Below the pieces are notes generated by a model, which saw nothing but the letters and a program-made list of their open reading frames with translations, was not told where the DNA came from and did no database searches. Below, piece after piece: positions 27,101-34,797 of a stretch of DNA of 64,000 nt. Position numbers and translations under genes: made by a program. This stretch comes from Holophagales bacterium (lineage in GTDB: Bacteria; Acidobacteriota; Thermoanaerobaculia; Multivoradales; JAGPDF01). Each line of letters opens with the position of its first letter. The stretch's first letter is position 1. The DNA is taken from contig CP064972.1 in NCBI GenBank assembly GCA_016699405.1, forward strand, positions 4,495,501 to 4,559,500. The letters run 5' to 3'.

Positions 27101-27288
27101 AGCCGCTCGCCTTCACCGAGACCGACCGACATCTCCTGATCCCCGATCACGGCGAGCGCTACCCGTGCGCCGCGCGACTGGTGAACACGGCCACCGGCGG
27201 CGAGATCGTGCTCCTCCCCGCCTCGATCGCCGCCACGCCCGCCGGCGCCGCGCTTCTCGACCGCCTCCGCCTCGGCGTGACTCCCTGA
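24127..27288 (+). CDS. large secreted multidomain six-hairpin glycosidase-like protein
   Basis: 1053 residues with a GTG start at 24127 and GGAGG 9 bases upstream. After a signal-like N-terminus (LLSKSLATLLAGATCSIAG), residues about 218-555 resemble an (alpha/alpha)6 glycosidase catalytic domain: WRDVWSRDLGSGLVPGAM, SEWMDHSRFFLLPDG, ESNDHNYKMWPWWNAVEAR. Residues 792-908 form a galactose-binding-like jelly-roll (VPAAWEQELGHELDGWAWYRAHF) that also occurs inside the next gene's product. The exact GH family and sugar are unclear (rhamnosidase- or trehalase-like). Residues 776-782 are encoded by a REP-like copy lying between domains. Confidence 0.75.
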   Translation: MPPAHLLSKSLATLLAGATCSIAGAATAATPAAPPREPSRIDDAQRTPEGLVGNGRSVVRVRPDGFSFHSGGDASARFRLRLGGVVSELGGRPGGASFFPGGVVYRLALAGARIEILHGALPQVPYLVAFRVTGASEPVGLEVEATGAPTLEPSGDLSIPLERGAGELVLAAGGPRPAGSWEELRRRIEAPDREGLLLGTPSPQIDRAVPFSRALLDLGFDGKLHVCELFRWRDVWSRDLGSGLVPGAMASGRFAAARTTLAYDLRRYASADPRGLKVTEDPSQGGTAEGTAWLTRAVWRDFLLTGDRAALADAERTLRPWVEAWIDRDPDERGLLVDVSEWMDHSRFFLLPDGARVLYSTVLFAELLHTFGKVERALGDAAAARRYEAIGDRFVRGINHGLWDEALGAYDNLELWGRRDERVAAAENALAVLAGVAPRARAVRALATVKARSWRAAGSTTIVPPMRHVPESNDHNYKMWPWWNAVEARARFRTGDAAGGVHLLESGARTLEDEHFPGMMEELTSPEGVSEGGSAFLTAAGAYLDAVVEGLLGIEILEPGCARLRVAPQVPGDWHDWHAEVPLPEGGIALSATSGRLRIRVTDPRVQVVEAPPDAIVEGARHVAVTPLGEPSLAGGEMTGLPSLPPPQPRCAAVLVTDGLTGPLAPGLPAARLAPRDLTDVDPATVGAIVVPGNALPRRTEEGADVQAALARYLDRGGALVFFGATMRPRGTMGEYGGVIDWFERQPAVRDTPIDGWELHPSPDGPATPPEAETGRRSGWHLPGSGGGSDEGWRKIAVPAAWEQELGHELDGWAWYRAHFSLPAEARGRVVVLNLGRIDDEDWTWVNGQPVGARRHWRTIRRYRIQPGEPAYATLVFGGENLVAVRVLDHGGAGGMTIDTPRVGFETADLTWQPIDPMTGDVADQPIRHAVVSWGPGGAFFNSWETSRGAFGFAIDGRGVSFTGPLAGLADLDIAVHEAFTDFAVSRPWRFEPLAFTETDRHLLIPDHGERYPCAARLVNTATGGEIVLLPASIAATPAGAALLDRLRLGVTP
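25832..25849 (-). repeat. diverged REP-like match inside coding sequence
   Basis: On the minus strand the last 15 bases, AATCGCCTGGCACCT, match the NtrC-gene copies exactly; the first three bases differ at two positions. It encodes QVPGDW in the glycosidase, a sequence that could also be native, so chance is possible. Confidence 0.4.
26454..26471 (+). repeat. REP-like element inside coding sequence
   Basis: GAGAAGTGGCTGGCACCT, identical over 18 bases to the RAYT-flanking copy at 14142-14159. It lies in a low-complexity linker (TPPEAETGRRSGWHLPGSGGG) between the catalytic half and the jelly-roll of the glycosidase, and keeps the frame open. Confidence 0.78.
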
Positions 27289-27322
27289 GCCCGCGGCGAC
27301 GCCACCCTCGAAAGGAAGCCCG

Positions 27323-29335
27323 ATGCGACCGCACCTCCCCTCCCTCCTGGCAGCCGGCGCCTGGCTGGCCGTGGCGAGCGTGTCCACTCCCACCGCCGCC
27401 CTGGGCCCTCCGGCGACGCAGATCGCCCTCCCCGCCCTCTTCGGCGACCACATGGTCCTGCAGCGCGACCGCCCGGTGCTCGTCTGGGGCACGGCCGCTC
27501 CGGGTGGCGTGCTGCGCGTCGAGCTCGCCGGCCGGGAGCGGCAGGCCCACGCCGACGCCTCCGGCCATTGGCAGGTCGAGTTGCCGGCGCTGCCGGCCGG
27601 CGGGCCCTACCAGCTCGAAGTGCACGGCGGCGAGACGCTCGTCTTTCGCGACGTCCTGGTCGGCGAGGTGTGGCTCGCCTCGGGGCAGTCGAACATGGAG
27701 ATGCCGATCGACGGCTGGGCGAAGGTGACCAACGCCGAAGCGGAGGCCGCCGCCGCCGACCATCCACGTCTCCGCCTGCTGCGCGTCGAGCATGCGGTCG
27801 CGCACGCACCGCGTGCCAACCTCACGACGGCGGGCTGGCAGGTCTGCACTCCGCAGAGCGTGCGCGCCTTCTCCGCCGCGGCCTACTTCTTCGGCCGCGA
27901 GCTCGAACGGCGGCTCGGCGTGCCGGTCGGCCTCGTCCAGTCGACCTGGGGCGGCACGCCGATCGAGGCCTGGACCTCGCGCGGGTCCCTCGCTCGCGTC
28001 GACGACTTCCGCGATCGCCTCGCGCAGCTCGCGGCACAAGAGGCGTCCGGCGACCCGGCGGCGCAGCGCGAGACCTTCCGCCGCGACTTCGCCGCCTGGA
28101 TCGCCGCGCTGCCGCAGCACGACCGCGGCGGAGCCGCCGCGCCGCCGTGGTCAGCGCGCGAGCTCGAGACGCGCGAGTGGAAGTCGATGGCGCTGCCCCA
28201 CGCCTGGGAGAACGCGGGCCTCCCGGACCTCGACGGCGTCGTCTGGTTTCGCCGGAGCGTCGAGGTGCCAGCCGCCTGGGCGGGCCAGTCCTTGACGCTG
28301 CGCCTCGGCCCGATCGACGACGCCGACGTGACCTGGTTCGACGGCGTGGTGGTGGGCAGCGAGGGCAAGCACGACCTGCCGCGGGTCTACCGCATTCCGG
28401 TCGAGCTGGTCACTCCCGGGCGCCACACGATCGCCATCCGCGTGCTCGACTGGATCGGTGGCGGTGGGCTCTGGGGCGAGCCGGCAGCGTTGCAGCTGGC
28501 GCTCGACGAGCAGCATTCGATCCCGCTCGCCGGCGACTGGGCGTACCGCATCGGCCTCGACGTGCGCGAGCTCCCGCCGCGCCCGCTCGACCCCGACGAT
28601 CCCGGCCGCCCGACGGTCCTCTTCAACGGGATGATCGCGCCGCTCGTGCCGTTCGCCATTCGCGGCGCCATCTGGTACCAGGGCGAGGCCAACGCCGCGC
28701 GCGCCGAGCAATACCGCAGACTCTTCCCGCTGCTGATCGAGGACTGGCGGCGACTCTGGGGGCAGCGTCACTTCCCCTTCCTCTTCGTCCAACTCGCCAA
28801 CTGGCGCGCGGTCGAGCCGCAGCCGGGCGAAAGCGACTGGGCCGAACTGCGCGAAGCGCAGGCGATGGCGCTCGCCCTGCCCGACACGGCGATGGCGACG
28901 GCGATCGACCTCGGCGAGGTCGACGACATCCACCCGCGCAACAAGCAGGAGGTGGGACGGCGCCTGGCGCTCGCGGCCTTCCGCACCGCCTACCGGCTGC
29001 CGGTGGTGGCGAGCGGACCGACCCTGAGCGCCACGGCGATCGATGGCGATGCGGTCCGCCTGCACTTCGCGCACGCCGAGGGCGGCCTCGCCGCGCGCGG
29101 CGGCGGCGAGCTGCGCGGCTTCGCCCTCGCCGGCGAGGATCGCGTCTTCCACTGGGCCGAGGCGCGCATCGACGGTGCCTCGGTGGTCGTGCGCAGCGCC
29201 CGGGTGCCACGCCCCGTGGCGGTGCGCTACGCCTGGGCGACCAACCCGGACGCCAACCTCGGCAACGGCGCCGGCCTCCCTGCTCCGCCGTTTCGCACCG
29301 ACCGCTGGCCGGGGATCACCGCCGGAATGAAGTGA
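27323..29335 (+). CDS. sialate O-acetylesterase-like SGNH/GDSL hydrolase
   Basis: 670-residue secreted enzyme (signal peptide up to about residue 27). The SGNH nucleophile is Ser123 in ASGQSNMEMPI, and the catalytic Asp/His pair is in DDIHPRN (His537), with WYQGEANA near residue 450. An inserted galactose-binding-like domain (about 286-396: LPHAWENAGLPDLDGVVWFRRSVEVP) matches the arrangement of SIAE/SASA family enzymes. It would remove O-acetyl groups from sugars. It directly follows the glycosidase and precedes the PIG-L deacetylase, suggesting breakdown of acetylated glycans. Confidence 0.9.
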   Translation: MRPHLPSLLAAGAWLAVASVSTPTAALGPPATQIALPALFGDHMVLQRDRPVLVWGTAAPGGVLRVELAGRERQAHADASGHWQVELPALPAGGPYQLEVHGGETLVFRDVLVGEVWLASGQSNMEMPIDGWAKVTNAEAEAAAADHPRLRLLRVEHAVAHAPRANLTTAGWQVCTPQSVRAFSAAAYFFGRELERRLGVPVGLVQSTWGGTPIEAWTSRGSLARVDDFRDRLAQLAAQEASGDPAAQRETFRRDFAAWIAALPQHDRGGAAAPPWSARELETREWKSMALPHAWENAGLPDLDGVVWFRRSVEVPAAWAGQSLTLRLGPIDDADVTWFDGVVVGSEGKHDLPRVYRIPVELVTPGRHTIAIRVLDWIGGGGLWGEPAALQLALDEQHSIPLAGDWAYRIGLDVRELPPRPLDPDDPGRPTVLFNGMIAPLVPFAIRGAIWYQGEANAARAEQYRRLFPLLIEDWRRLWGQRHFPFLFVQLANWRAVEPQPGESDWAELREAQAMALALPDTAMATAIDLGEVDDIHPRNKQEVGRRLALAAFRTAYRLPVVASGPTLSATAIDGDAVRLHFAHAEGGLAARGGGELRGFALAGEDRVFHWAEARIDGASVVVRSARVPRPVAVRYAWATNPDANLGNGAGLPAPPFRTDRWPGITAGMK

Positions 29336-29353
29336 CGTGGAGGGATCGTGCCC

Positions 29354-30205
29354 ATGAGGTACCCAACTATCTCGACGTTCGGTCTGCTCACCGCTGCGCT
29401 TCGACCGGTCGCTCCGCGGCGCCCGGCATGGTGTCGCTCGACCCTCACGCCAGCGACGCTCGCCGCTTTCCTCGTCGTCGCGGCGACCGCGCCCGCGACC
29501 TCCGCCACCCTCGTCGTCCTGGCTCCCCACCCCGACGATGGCGAGGCTTCGTGCGGCGGGTTGATCGCCAATGCGACCGCGGCGGGACACGAGGTCGTGG
29601 TGCTGACGATGACCGGAGGAGAGCTCGGCGTACCCGGAATGGGGCCGCAGGAGGCTCGGGCTCTCCGTACGCGCGAGGCGCGCGAGGCCGCGGCCCTGCT
29701 CGGCGCTCGGGCCGAGATGTTCGGTGCCGTCGACGGATCGCTCGCCGTCGATGCCCCGACTCTCGAGCGGCTCGCCGATACCCTCGTGCGCCTTCACCCG
29801 GCCCTGGTGCTCGCGCCGTGGCCCCTCGACGTCCATGCCGATCACCAGGCCACGGGACTGCTTGCGTGGCGCGTCTTCCAGGATCGGCGCCTCGCCTTCG
29901 AGCTCTACTTCTACGAGACGACCAACTCGCCGCACACGAAGAGCTTCTCCTTCACACCCACCGACTTCGTCGACATCTCCGAAGTGTCGAAGAAGAAGGT
30001 CGAGGCGGCATCGCGGCACCGTTCGCAGAATGCTGCCGAGTGGATGGAGATGTACGTCACCCTGGCGCGGGTACGCGGCTGGGATGCCGACGTCTCTTCT
30101 GCCGAGGCCTACGCGAAGGCACGGAGCTCCTCCGGCCTCGGCGGACGCACCGAGCCTGCCTCTCGCCTGCTTCCGGCCCTGCGCGAACCGTCTGCGCCAA
30201 GGTAA
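29354..30205 (+). CDS. PIG-L/LmbE-family N-acetylglucosaminyl deacetylase
   Basis: 283-residue protein with a hydrophobic N-terminal signal or anchor (TPATLAAFLVVAATAPATSA), indicating export. The zinc motif HPDD begins at His59 (APHPDDGEA), and the downstream ligand is in VHADHQATG. Members hydrolyse N-acetyl groups of GlcNAc-containing substrates. Start: ATG 29354, because GGAGGG sits 9 bases before it; a GTG at 29348 is an alternative. Last gene of the apparent glycosidase, esterase, deacetylase run. Confidence 0.87.
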   Translation: MRYPTISTFGLLTAALRPVAPRRPAWCRSTLTPATLAAFLVVAATAPATSATLVVLAPHPDDGEASCGGLIANATAAGHEVVVLTMTGGELGVPGMGPQEARALRTREAREAAALLGARAEMFGAVDGSLAVDAPTLERLADTLVRLHPALVLAPWPLDVHADHQATGLLAWRVFQDRRLAFELYFYETTNSPHTKSFSFTPTDFVDISEVSKKKVEAASRHRSQNAAEWMEMYVTLARVRGWDADVSSAEAYAKARSSSGLGGRTEPASRLLPALREPSAPR

Positions 30206-30368
30206 GTGCGCTGCGAACACGACCGACGCACCCGCCGACACCCGCCGACCGCACGAGGACCGTAGCTCGCACTTGCCGCACCGCGGCCGGCATCGGCCGC
30301 GCGATGCGGGCTAGAATCCGCCGATCGCGAACGCAGCGAGCAGCTTCGACGAGCCAGGAGGTTCGCAG

Positions 30369-31232
30369 ATGTCGCAAGCCCCGACCGGCAGCGCCTCCGG
30401 CATCCTCGGCACCGCACGGCTGCGCCTCGGCACGGCGCTCGACGCGCTCCTCGGCATCGGCGCCGCCGCGGTATTCGTCGCCTGGATCGCCGGGCATCCG
30501 CTTCTCTACTCCGAGAGCGCCCCGGTCATGTCGGCCTTCACCGCCTTCTCGCTGCTGCTGATGGTGGCGACCCGCCAGGCCCGCCTCCACTTCGACACCT
30601 GGCCGATGGCGCTCAGCCTCGCGATGACCGGCCTTGTCCTCGGCGGCAACGTCTCGTCGATCCTCATGCTCTGGATCTCCCCCCCCGAGCTCTGGGCGAG
30701 CTTCCCCGATCTCGTGCTCACGTCGATGATGACGTCGGTCGGCCTCTCGCTCTTCTGTTGCTACGACTTTGTCATCGCGCTGCGCGAGACACCCGATTCC
30801 GCGCTGCTGGTCGACGACCTGTTGATCCACCTCGCGCTGGTCCCCGGCGCCCTCAGCCTGCTCGGCTACCTGCTCGGCAACCCGACCTACCTCAGCATCC
30901 ATCGCGACCCGCGGGTCGGCATCTCTCCGCTCGAGATGGGCTTCATGGGGCTCTACGCGCTCGTCGCGCTGCTCACCAACACCCGCCTCTTCCTCTGGCG
31001 TTTCCTCGGCGGCGGCTGGGGCAATCGTCTGGCTTTCGGCGCACTCTTCGCCAACCAGTTCGTGGCCCCGCTCGCGGTCGCCCTGCTGCTCTCGCCACGC
31101 GGCGTTCGCGGACCCGGCGTCGAGGCCTATGTGATGGTCGCCGGCGTCGTGGCGACGCTCTCCTTCCTCCTCGTCCAGGCTCGTCTCGGTCGGCGCCGGC
31201 GCGAGGCCAGGTCCCCCGCAGCTTCGGGCTGA
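30369..31232 (+). CDS. polytopic membrane protein (MASE-like sensor domain without output)
   Basis: 287 residues with about seven hydrophobic helices and short loops, ending in a basic cytoplasmic tail (RLGRRRREARSPAASG). The pattern resembles stand-alone membrane sensor domains (MASE or 7TM type) that normally precede kinases or GGDEF domains; here no output domain follows. A strong AGGAGG lies before the ATG. Function is unknown. It converges on the respiratory cluster. Confidence 0.65.
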   Translation: MSQAPTGSASGILGTARLRLGTALDALLGIGAAAVFVAWIAGHPLLYSESAPVMSAFTAFSLLLMVATRQARLHFDTWPMALSLAMTGLVLGGNVSSILMLWISPPELWASFPDLVLTSMMTSVGLSLFCCYDFVIALRETPDSALLVDDLLIHLALVPGALSLLGYLLGNPTYLSIHRDPRVGISPLEMGFMGLYALVALLTNTRLFLWRFLGGGWGNRLAFGALFANQFVAPLAVALLLSPRGVRGPGVEAYVMVAGVVATLSFLLVQARLGRRRREARSPAASG

Positions 31233-31263
31233 GCTCGGCCGGAGGAGAGCGAAGGGCTCAGCC
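31227..31263. terminator. inverted repeat across convergent stops
   Basis: GGCTGAGC (31227-31234) pairs with GCTCAGCC (31256-31263) around a 21-base loop. It spans the stop codons of the converging membrane-protein gene and the last gene of the respiratory cluster, a plausible but weak bidirectional terminator. Confidence 0.3.
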
Positions 31264-31917
31264 GGCGAGGCCGGTCCAGAGGAACCAGAGACCCATCGAC
31301 AACAGGAAGAGCTGGGAGAGTCGGTTGAGCGCCGCCCGGCGACGGGCCAACAGCTCGTCGGCGAGCGAGAGCCCGAGCAGTGCCGGCAGGGTGCCGGCAC
31401 CGAAGAGCGCGAGCGCGACGGCGCCCTGAAGCGCACCGCCGCGTGCCACCGCCGCGATGACCGCCGAGTAGAGCAGGCCGCAGGGCAACAGACCGAGCAG
31501 GAGCCCGAGCAGGAACGGGTGCCCCGGAACGCGCCCCGAAAGTCGGCCGACCAGGCGCGAGAAGAGGGCCCCGCCGCGAGCGAGCCCCGGCACCAGGTCG
31601 GAGAGGGCGACCAATGCCCAGAGCACCAGCACCGCACCGGCCACCACCGCCGCCGCCCGCTGCAGACCGAGCAGCGACCCCGCAAGCTCCACCACTCCGC
31701 CCAAGGCTCCGGCCACGGCGCCGAGCAGCGCATAGGTCGTGACTCGCCCGCCGGCGTACCACAGTTGCGCCGCCAAGGCCGCGCTGCGACCGCCCTCCGC
31801 GGGGACGTAGCGACGCGACACGAAGAGCACGAACGGCGAGCACATGCCGACGCAGTGGCCGAAGCCGCCGAGCAGGCCGAGCGTCAGAAAGCCGGCGAGG
31901 CTGACGGTTTCGATCAC
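31258..31917 (-). CDS. TauE/SafE-like cytochrome-oxidase-associated membrane protein
   Basis: 219-residue protein with about six hydrophobic helices. The first loop carries the LGGFGHCVGMCSPFVLF motif, and a second conserved block, FLLGLLLGLLPCGLLYSA, follows near residue 140. Proteins of this type (sulfite-exporter/DsbD-like, often with a GxxHCxGMC motif) sit beside cbb3 oxidase genes and are thought to aid copper delivery or cofactor insertion. The GTG start at 31917 overlaps the stop of the preceding gene (GTGA). It is the last gene of the 15-gene unit. Confidence 0.78.
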   Translation of the reverse strand: MIETVSLAGFLTLGLLGGFGHCVGMCSPFVLFVSRRYVPAEGGRSAALAAQLWYAGGRVTTYALLGAVAGALGGVVELAGSLLGLQRAAAVVAGAVLVLWALVALSDLVPGLARGGALFSRLVGRLSGRVPGHPFLLGLLLGLLPCGLLYSAVIAAVARGGALQGAVALALFGAGTLPALLGLSLADELLARRRAALNRLSQLFLLSMGLWFLWTGLAG

Positions 31918-32414
31918 TGCGGGGGCTGCGTCGTCGACGCGGCCAGGTCGACGCGGACGCGGGCGCGGCGCGGGACCCCGGCCACGACGCCGTCGAAGGT
32001 CGCGAACCAGCGTCGCTTGCCGCTCGGACAGGAGGGCAGCACGACCTCGGCTTCCCACCAGCCGCCGGGTGCCGGCACGAGCTGGTAACGATGGTCACCC
32101 ATCGGCATCACCATCTCGAAGGAGAGCCGTCCGCGCTCGATCGCCTGCGGCTCGCCGTGGATGACGGCGCGCACACGCCAGCGATGTGCCGCGAAGGCCA
32201 CCGGAGGACGAGGCGCGACGGAGAGGACGACGGTCGCTTCGCCGATCTCGACCGTCGCGTCGTCGCGCGTGACGTCGCGGAGCTCCTCACCCGCGCCAGC
32301 CGACCCGCTCGACGCCGCCAGGGGGGCGGATCGGCCACGAGACCAGAAGACCCCGCCCAGCACGAGGCCGAGGACGGCCAGGCCGAGCAGGGTCTCCCGG
32401 AGTCGCAAGGACAC
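31914..32414 (-). CDS. FixH/YtkA-like membrane-anchored protein
   Basis: 166 residues: one N-terminal anchor helix, then a beta-sandwich-like periplasmic domain with RLSFEMVMPMGDHRYQLVPAPGGWWEAEVVLP. A methionine/histidine-rich MPMGDH loop is typical of YtkA/FixH-like domains implicated in copper handling. It is a second FixH-like protein besides the canonical one at 42825-43361. It starts one base after actF ends and is followed by the TauE/SafE-like gene, so a copper-related assembly pair closes the operon. The role is inferred. Confidence 0.65.
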   Translation of the reverse strand: MSLRLRETLLGLAVLGLVLGGVFWSRGRSAPLAASSGSAGAGEELRDVTRDDATVEIGEATVVLSVAPRPPVAFAAHRWRVRAVIHGEPQAIERGRLSFEMVMPMGDHRYQLVPAPGGWWEAEVVLPSCPSGKRRWFATFDGVVAGVPRRARVRVDLAASTTQPPQ

Positions 32415-32415
32415 C

Positions 32416-33630
32416 TCAGGAGTGGTAGGCGAGGCAGTCGCCGATCGCCGGATCCTTGAGCGGCACCGCCTCCTGCCGTCCGATCGCCCAGCCGAAGACG
32501 AGCAGGAAGAGGCCGAAGAAGCCGAGCGTCGCCGCGAGCTCGACGGCCGGCAGATGGCCGTGCGCCGCCGCGTCGCCGTGACCCATCGCCGGAGCGACCA
32601 TCACGTACAACTCGACGAACTGCGCCAGCATCACCAGGATCGCCACGGGCACCAGCCGGCGCGGGTTCCGCTTGGCCTCGCGCGACAGCAGCAGGAAGAA
32701 GGGCACGACGAACTTGAGCAGCGGCAGCAACAACAGGTACGGCATCCACCCGTTCTCGCTGCGGCGCAGGAAGTAGACCGTCTCCTCCGGAATGTTGGCG
32801 TACCAGATCAGCATGAACTGGCAGAAGTAGATGTACGCCCAGAAACCGGTCCAGGCGAAGACCATCTTGCCGATCGCGTGCAGGTGGTTCTCGTTGAGGA
32901 ATCCCTTGAGCGTGCCGGACATCACGAAGAGCCCGGCGACGATCGCCACGAAGGCGGTGCCGGTCTGCATCACGTCGGTGAACGCCAAGACGGCGAACAT
33001 GGTCGAGAACCAGTGCGCGTCGAGCGACAGCAGCAGGTAGAAGCTGACGACGCTGAAGGTCAGCGCGAAGAGCACGGCGAAGAGCGCCGAGAGCGTCCGG
33101 CTGCGCAGCGACGGGGAGATGCCGCCCTCGCGATCCTGTCGCCGGGAGGTGCCCACGAGGAGCGACGCGAAGATCACCCACACGGCGAGGCTGCCGCCGA
33201 CGAGCAGCGTGAACATCGTCATGTTGAGGAACGGCGCCTTGTGCTGGAGCAGCGCATCACCCGCCACCAGCTCGGTGTGCGACCAGTGGTAGAGCGAGTG
33301 CGCTCCGAGGGCGACGGCCAGGGTCAGCGCACCGCCCGGCAGGAGCCAGGCGGTCATCGCTTCGGGGACGCGCCGCATCGTCACCGACCAGATGCCACGC
33401 GAGAGATAGAGGATCGACAGCCAGATCGCCCCGAAGACGCCGAGGCCGAGCGTGAAGAAGGCGCCGATGAGGAAAGAGCTCCAGGCGAGCTGGGCATCGC
33501 CCTGGGAGAAGGCCCAGCCGAGCGCGCCGGCGCCGGCGAGAACGAAGGCGACGGCGAGGCCGCGCACCGACCCGGCAAGTGCGAGCCGGCCCGGCGGCAG
33601 CGGGAAGGCGTGGGTCGAATCGTGGCTCAT
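32416..33630 (-). CDS. actF: alternative complex III subunit ActF
   Basis: 404-residue polytopic membrane protein with about ten helices, belonging to the ActC/ActF (NrfD-related) part of alternative complex III. The GKMVFAWTGFWAYIYFCQFMLIWYANIPEET block and its length match ActF. In the complex, ActC and ActF form the membrane core, and quinol oxidation is assigned mainly to ActC. The start overlaps the actE stop (ATGA at 33627-33630), and position after actE fits the usual actABCDEF order. Confidence 0.9.
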   Translation of the reverse strand: MSHDSTHAFPLPPGRLALAGSVRGLAVAFVLAGAGALGWAFSQGDAQLAWSSFLIGAFFTLGLGVFGAIWLSILYLSRGIWSVTMRRVPEAMTAWLLPGGALTLAVALGAHSLYHWSHTELVAGDALLQHKAPFLNMTMFTLLVGGSLAVWVIFASLLVGTSRRQDREGGISPSLRSRTLSALFAVLFALTFSVVSFYLLLSLDAHWFSTMFAVLAFTDVMQTGTAFVAIVAGLFVMSGTLKGFLNENHLHAIGKMVFAWTGFWAYIYFCQFMLIWYANIPEETVYFLRRSENGWMPYLLLLPLLKFVVPFFLLLSREAKRNPRRLVPVAILVMLAQFVELYVMVAPAMGHGDAAAHGHLPAVELAATLGFFGLFLLVFGWAIGRQEAVPLKDPAIGDCLAYHS

Positions 33631-34250
33631 GGCTTCCCTCCGGTGGGAGTCGTCGGCGAAGCCGCCTGGGCGGCCGGCGGCGGCGGCGCGACCGGCTCGA
33701 CCTTCTGCAGCTCGCGAATGTAGAGGACCGCGGCCCAGGCGTCGCGCTGGTCGACCTGCCGCGCGTGGCTCGGCATCGAGCCCTGGCCGCGCATCGGGCG
33801 GTGGAAGAGCTGACCGTCCGGCCAGTCTCGCACCTTCTGCGTCATCAGGCTCGGCGGCTTGGGGAAGAGCGCCGTGACGACGCCGTCGCCGGCGCCGCGC
33901 GGACCGTGACAGGTGATGCAGACGCGCTCGAACACGAACTTGCCGTGCGCGATGTTCTCGGGCGTCGGGGCGAGCGGGTTCTTGAGCTCCGCTCCGGCCT
34001 TGTCCGCCTCGTTCTGGGCAAAGGGATACGGATGCTCGTCGACGGCCACCGTCCCGGTCTGCGGCTCCATCAAGCCGGTCGGTCGAGCCCCGGAGAGGTC
34101 GGCGCGCTGCGGCTTGAGCTTCGGCTGGTCGCCCATGTCGAGGCGATTGCCTTCGCGATGCGGCGTGCGTCCGGCCGGCAGGCCGAGGTCGCAGGCGGAG
34201 AGGGACGCGGCAAGCGCCGCGAATGCGAGCAGGCGGGCGGCGTTACGCAT
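33627..34250 (-). CDS. actE: alternative complex III monoheme cytochrome c subunit ActE
   Basis: 207-residue lipoprotein: signal with lipobox-like SLSAC (Cys20). One heme c site, CITCHGPRGAGDG, is followed by the methionine-containing segment FHRPMRGQGSMPSHARQ as sixth ligand region. ActE is the monoheme cytochrome anchored to the periplasmic face, likely passing electrons from ActA toward the oxidase. It overlaps actD by 8 bases. Confidence 0.9.
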   Translation of the reverse strand: MRNAARLLAFAALAASLSACDLGLPAGRTPHREGNRLDMGDQPKLKPQRADLSGARPTGLMEPQTGTVAVDEHPYPFAQNEADKAGAELKNPLAPTPENIAHGKFVFERVCITCHGPRGAGDGVVTALFPKPPSLMTQKVRDWPDGQLFHRPMRGQGSMPSHARQVDQRDAWAAVLYIRELQKVEPVAPPPPAAQAASPTTPTGGKP

Positions 34251-34794
34251 CCTGGCCTCCTTCGGCGTCGATCAGCCTGACGCCGTGGGCACCCAACGAG
34301 CGGACGAATCTCTCCGCCTCGGCGGGGTTCCACCGCGGATCGGTGGCGGAGATCCAGAGCACGAACTTGTCCACCGTCGCGCCGGTCGCGACGCTCATTG
34401 GCGGCGGTTGTGGGACGGTGTCCTTCTTGCCCGCGATGACCGCGATCAGCGCGCTGCCGAGCGCCGCCCAGAAGACCATCGCCTCGAAGGTGATGGGGAT
34501 GAACGCCGGCCAGGCGGCGAACGGCTTGCCGCCGAAGTTCATCGGCCAGTCGTAGACCATCACGTAGTTCTGCAGGCCCTGGGCGAAGAGGATGCCGCCG
34601 ATCGCCAGGGCGAAGGTCGCCCAGGGGATCCAGGAGCGCTTCTGCCCCATCGCCTCTTCCATTCCATGGATCGGGAACGGGGTGAGGAAGTCGAAATGCT
34701 TGTAGCCCGCGTCGCGGACCTTCGCCGCGGCGGCGAGCGCCTCGTCCGGCTCGAAGAAGTGGCCGAGGATGCCTCGGGTCGAGATGGGCGTCAT
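34243..34794 (-). CDS. actD: alternative complex III subunit ActD (DUF3341)
   Basis: 183 residues: a soluble N-terminal part, FFEPDEALAAAAKVRDAGYKHFDFLTPFPIHGMEEAMG, and two membrane helices (about residues 60-80 and 98-120), the layout of DUF3341/ActD. ActD is a non-redox structural subunit. It lies 3 bases after actC and overlaps actE. Confidence 0.92.
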   Translation of the reverse strand: MTPISTRGILGHFFEPDEALAAAAKVRDAGYKHFDFLTPFPIHGMEEAMGQKRSWIPWATFALAIGGILFAQGLQNYVMVYDWPMNFGGKPFAAWPAFIPITFEAMVFWAALGSALIAVIAGKKDTVPQPPPMSVATGATVDKFVLWISATDPRWNPAEAERFVRSLGAHGVRLIDAEGGQDA

Positions 34795-34797
34795 GGC

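Noticed and set aside
28262..28278. AGGTGCCAGCC in the acetylesterase gene as another REP-like copy
   Set aside because: Only the first 11 bases match, and it encodes a conserved VPAAW strand of the jelly-roll, so it is better explained as native coding sequence.
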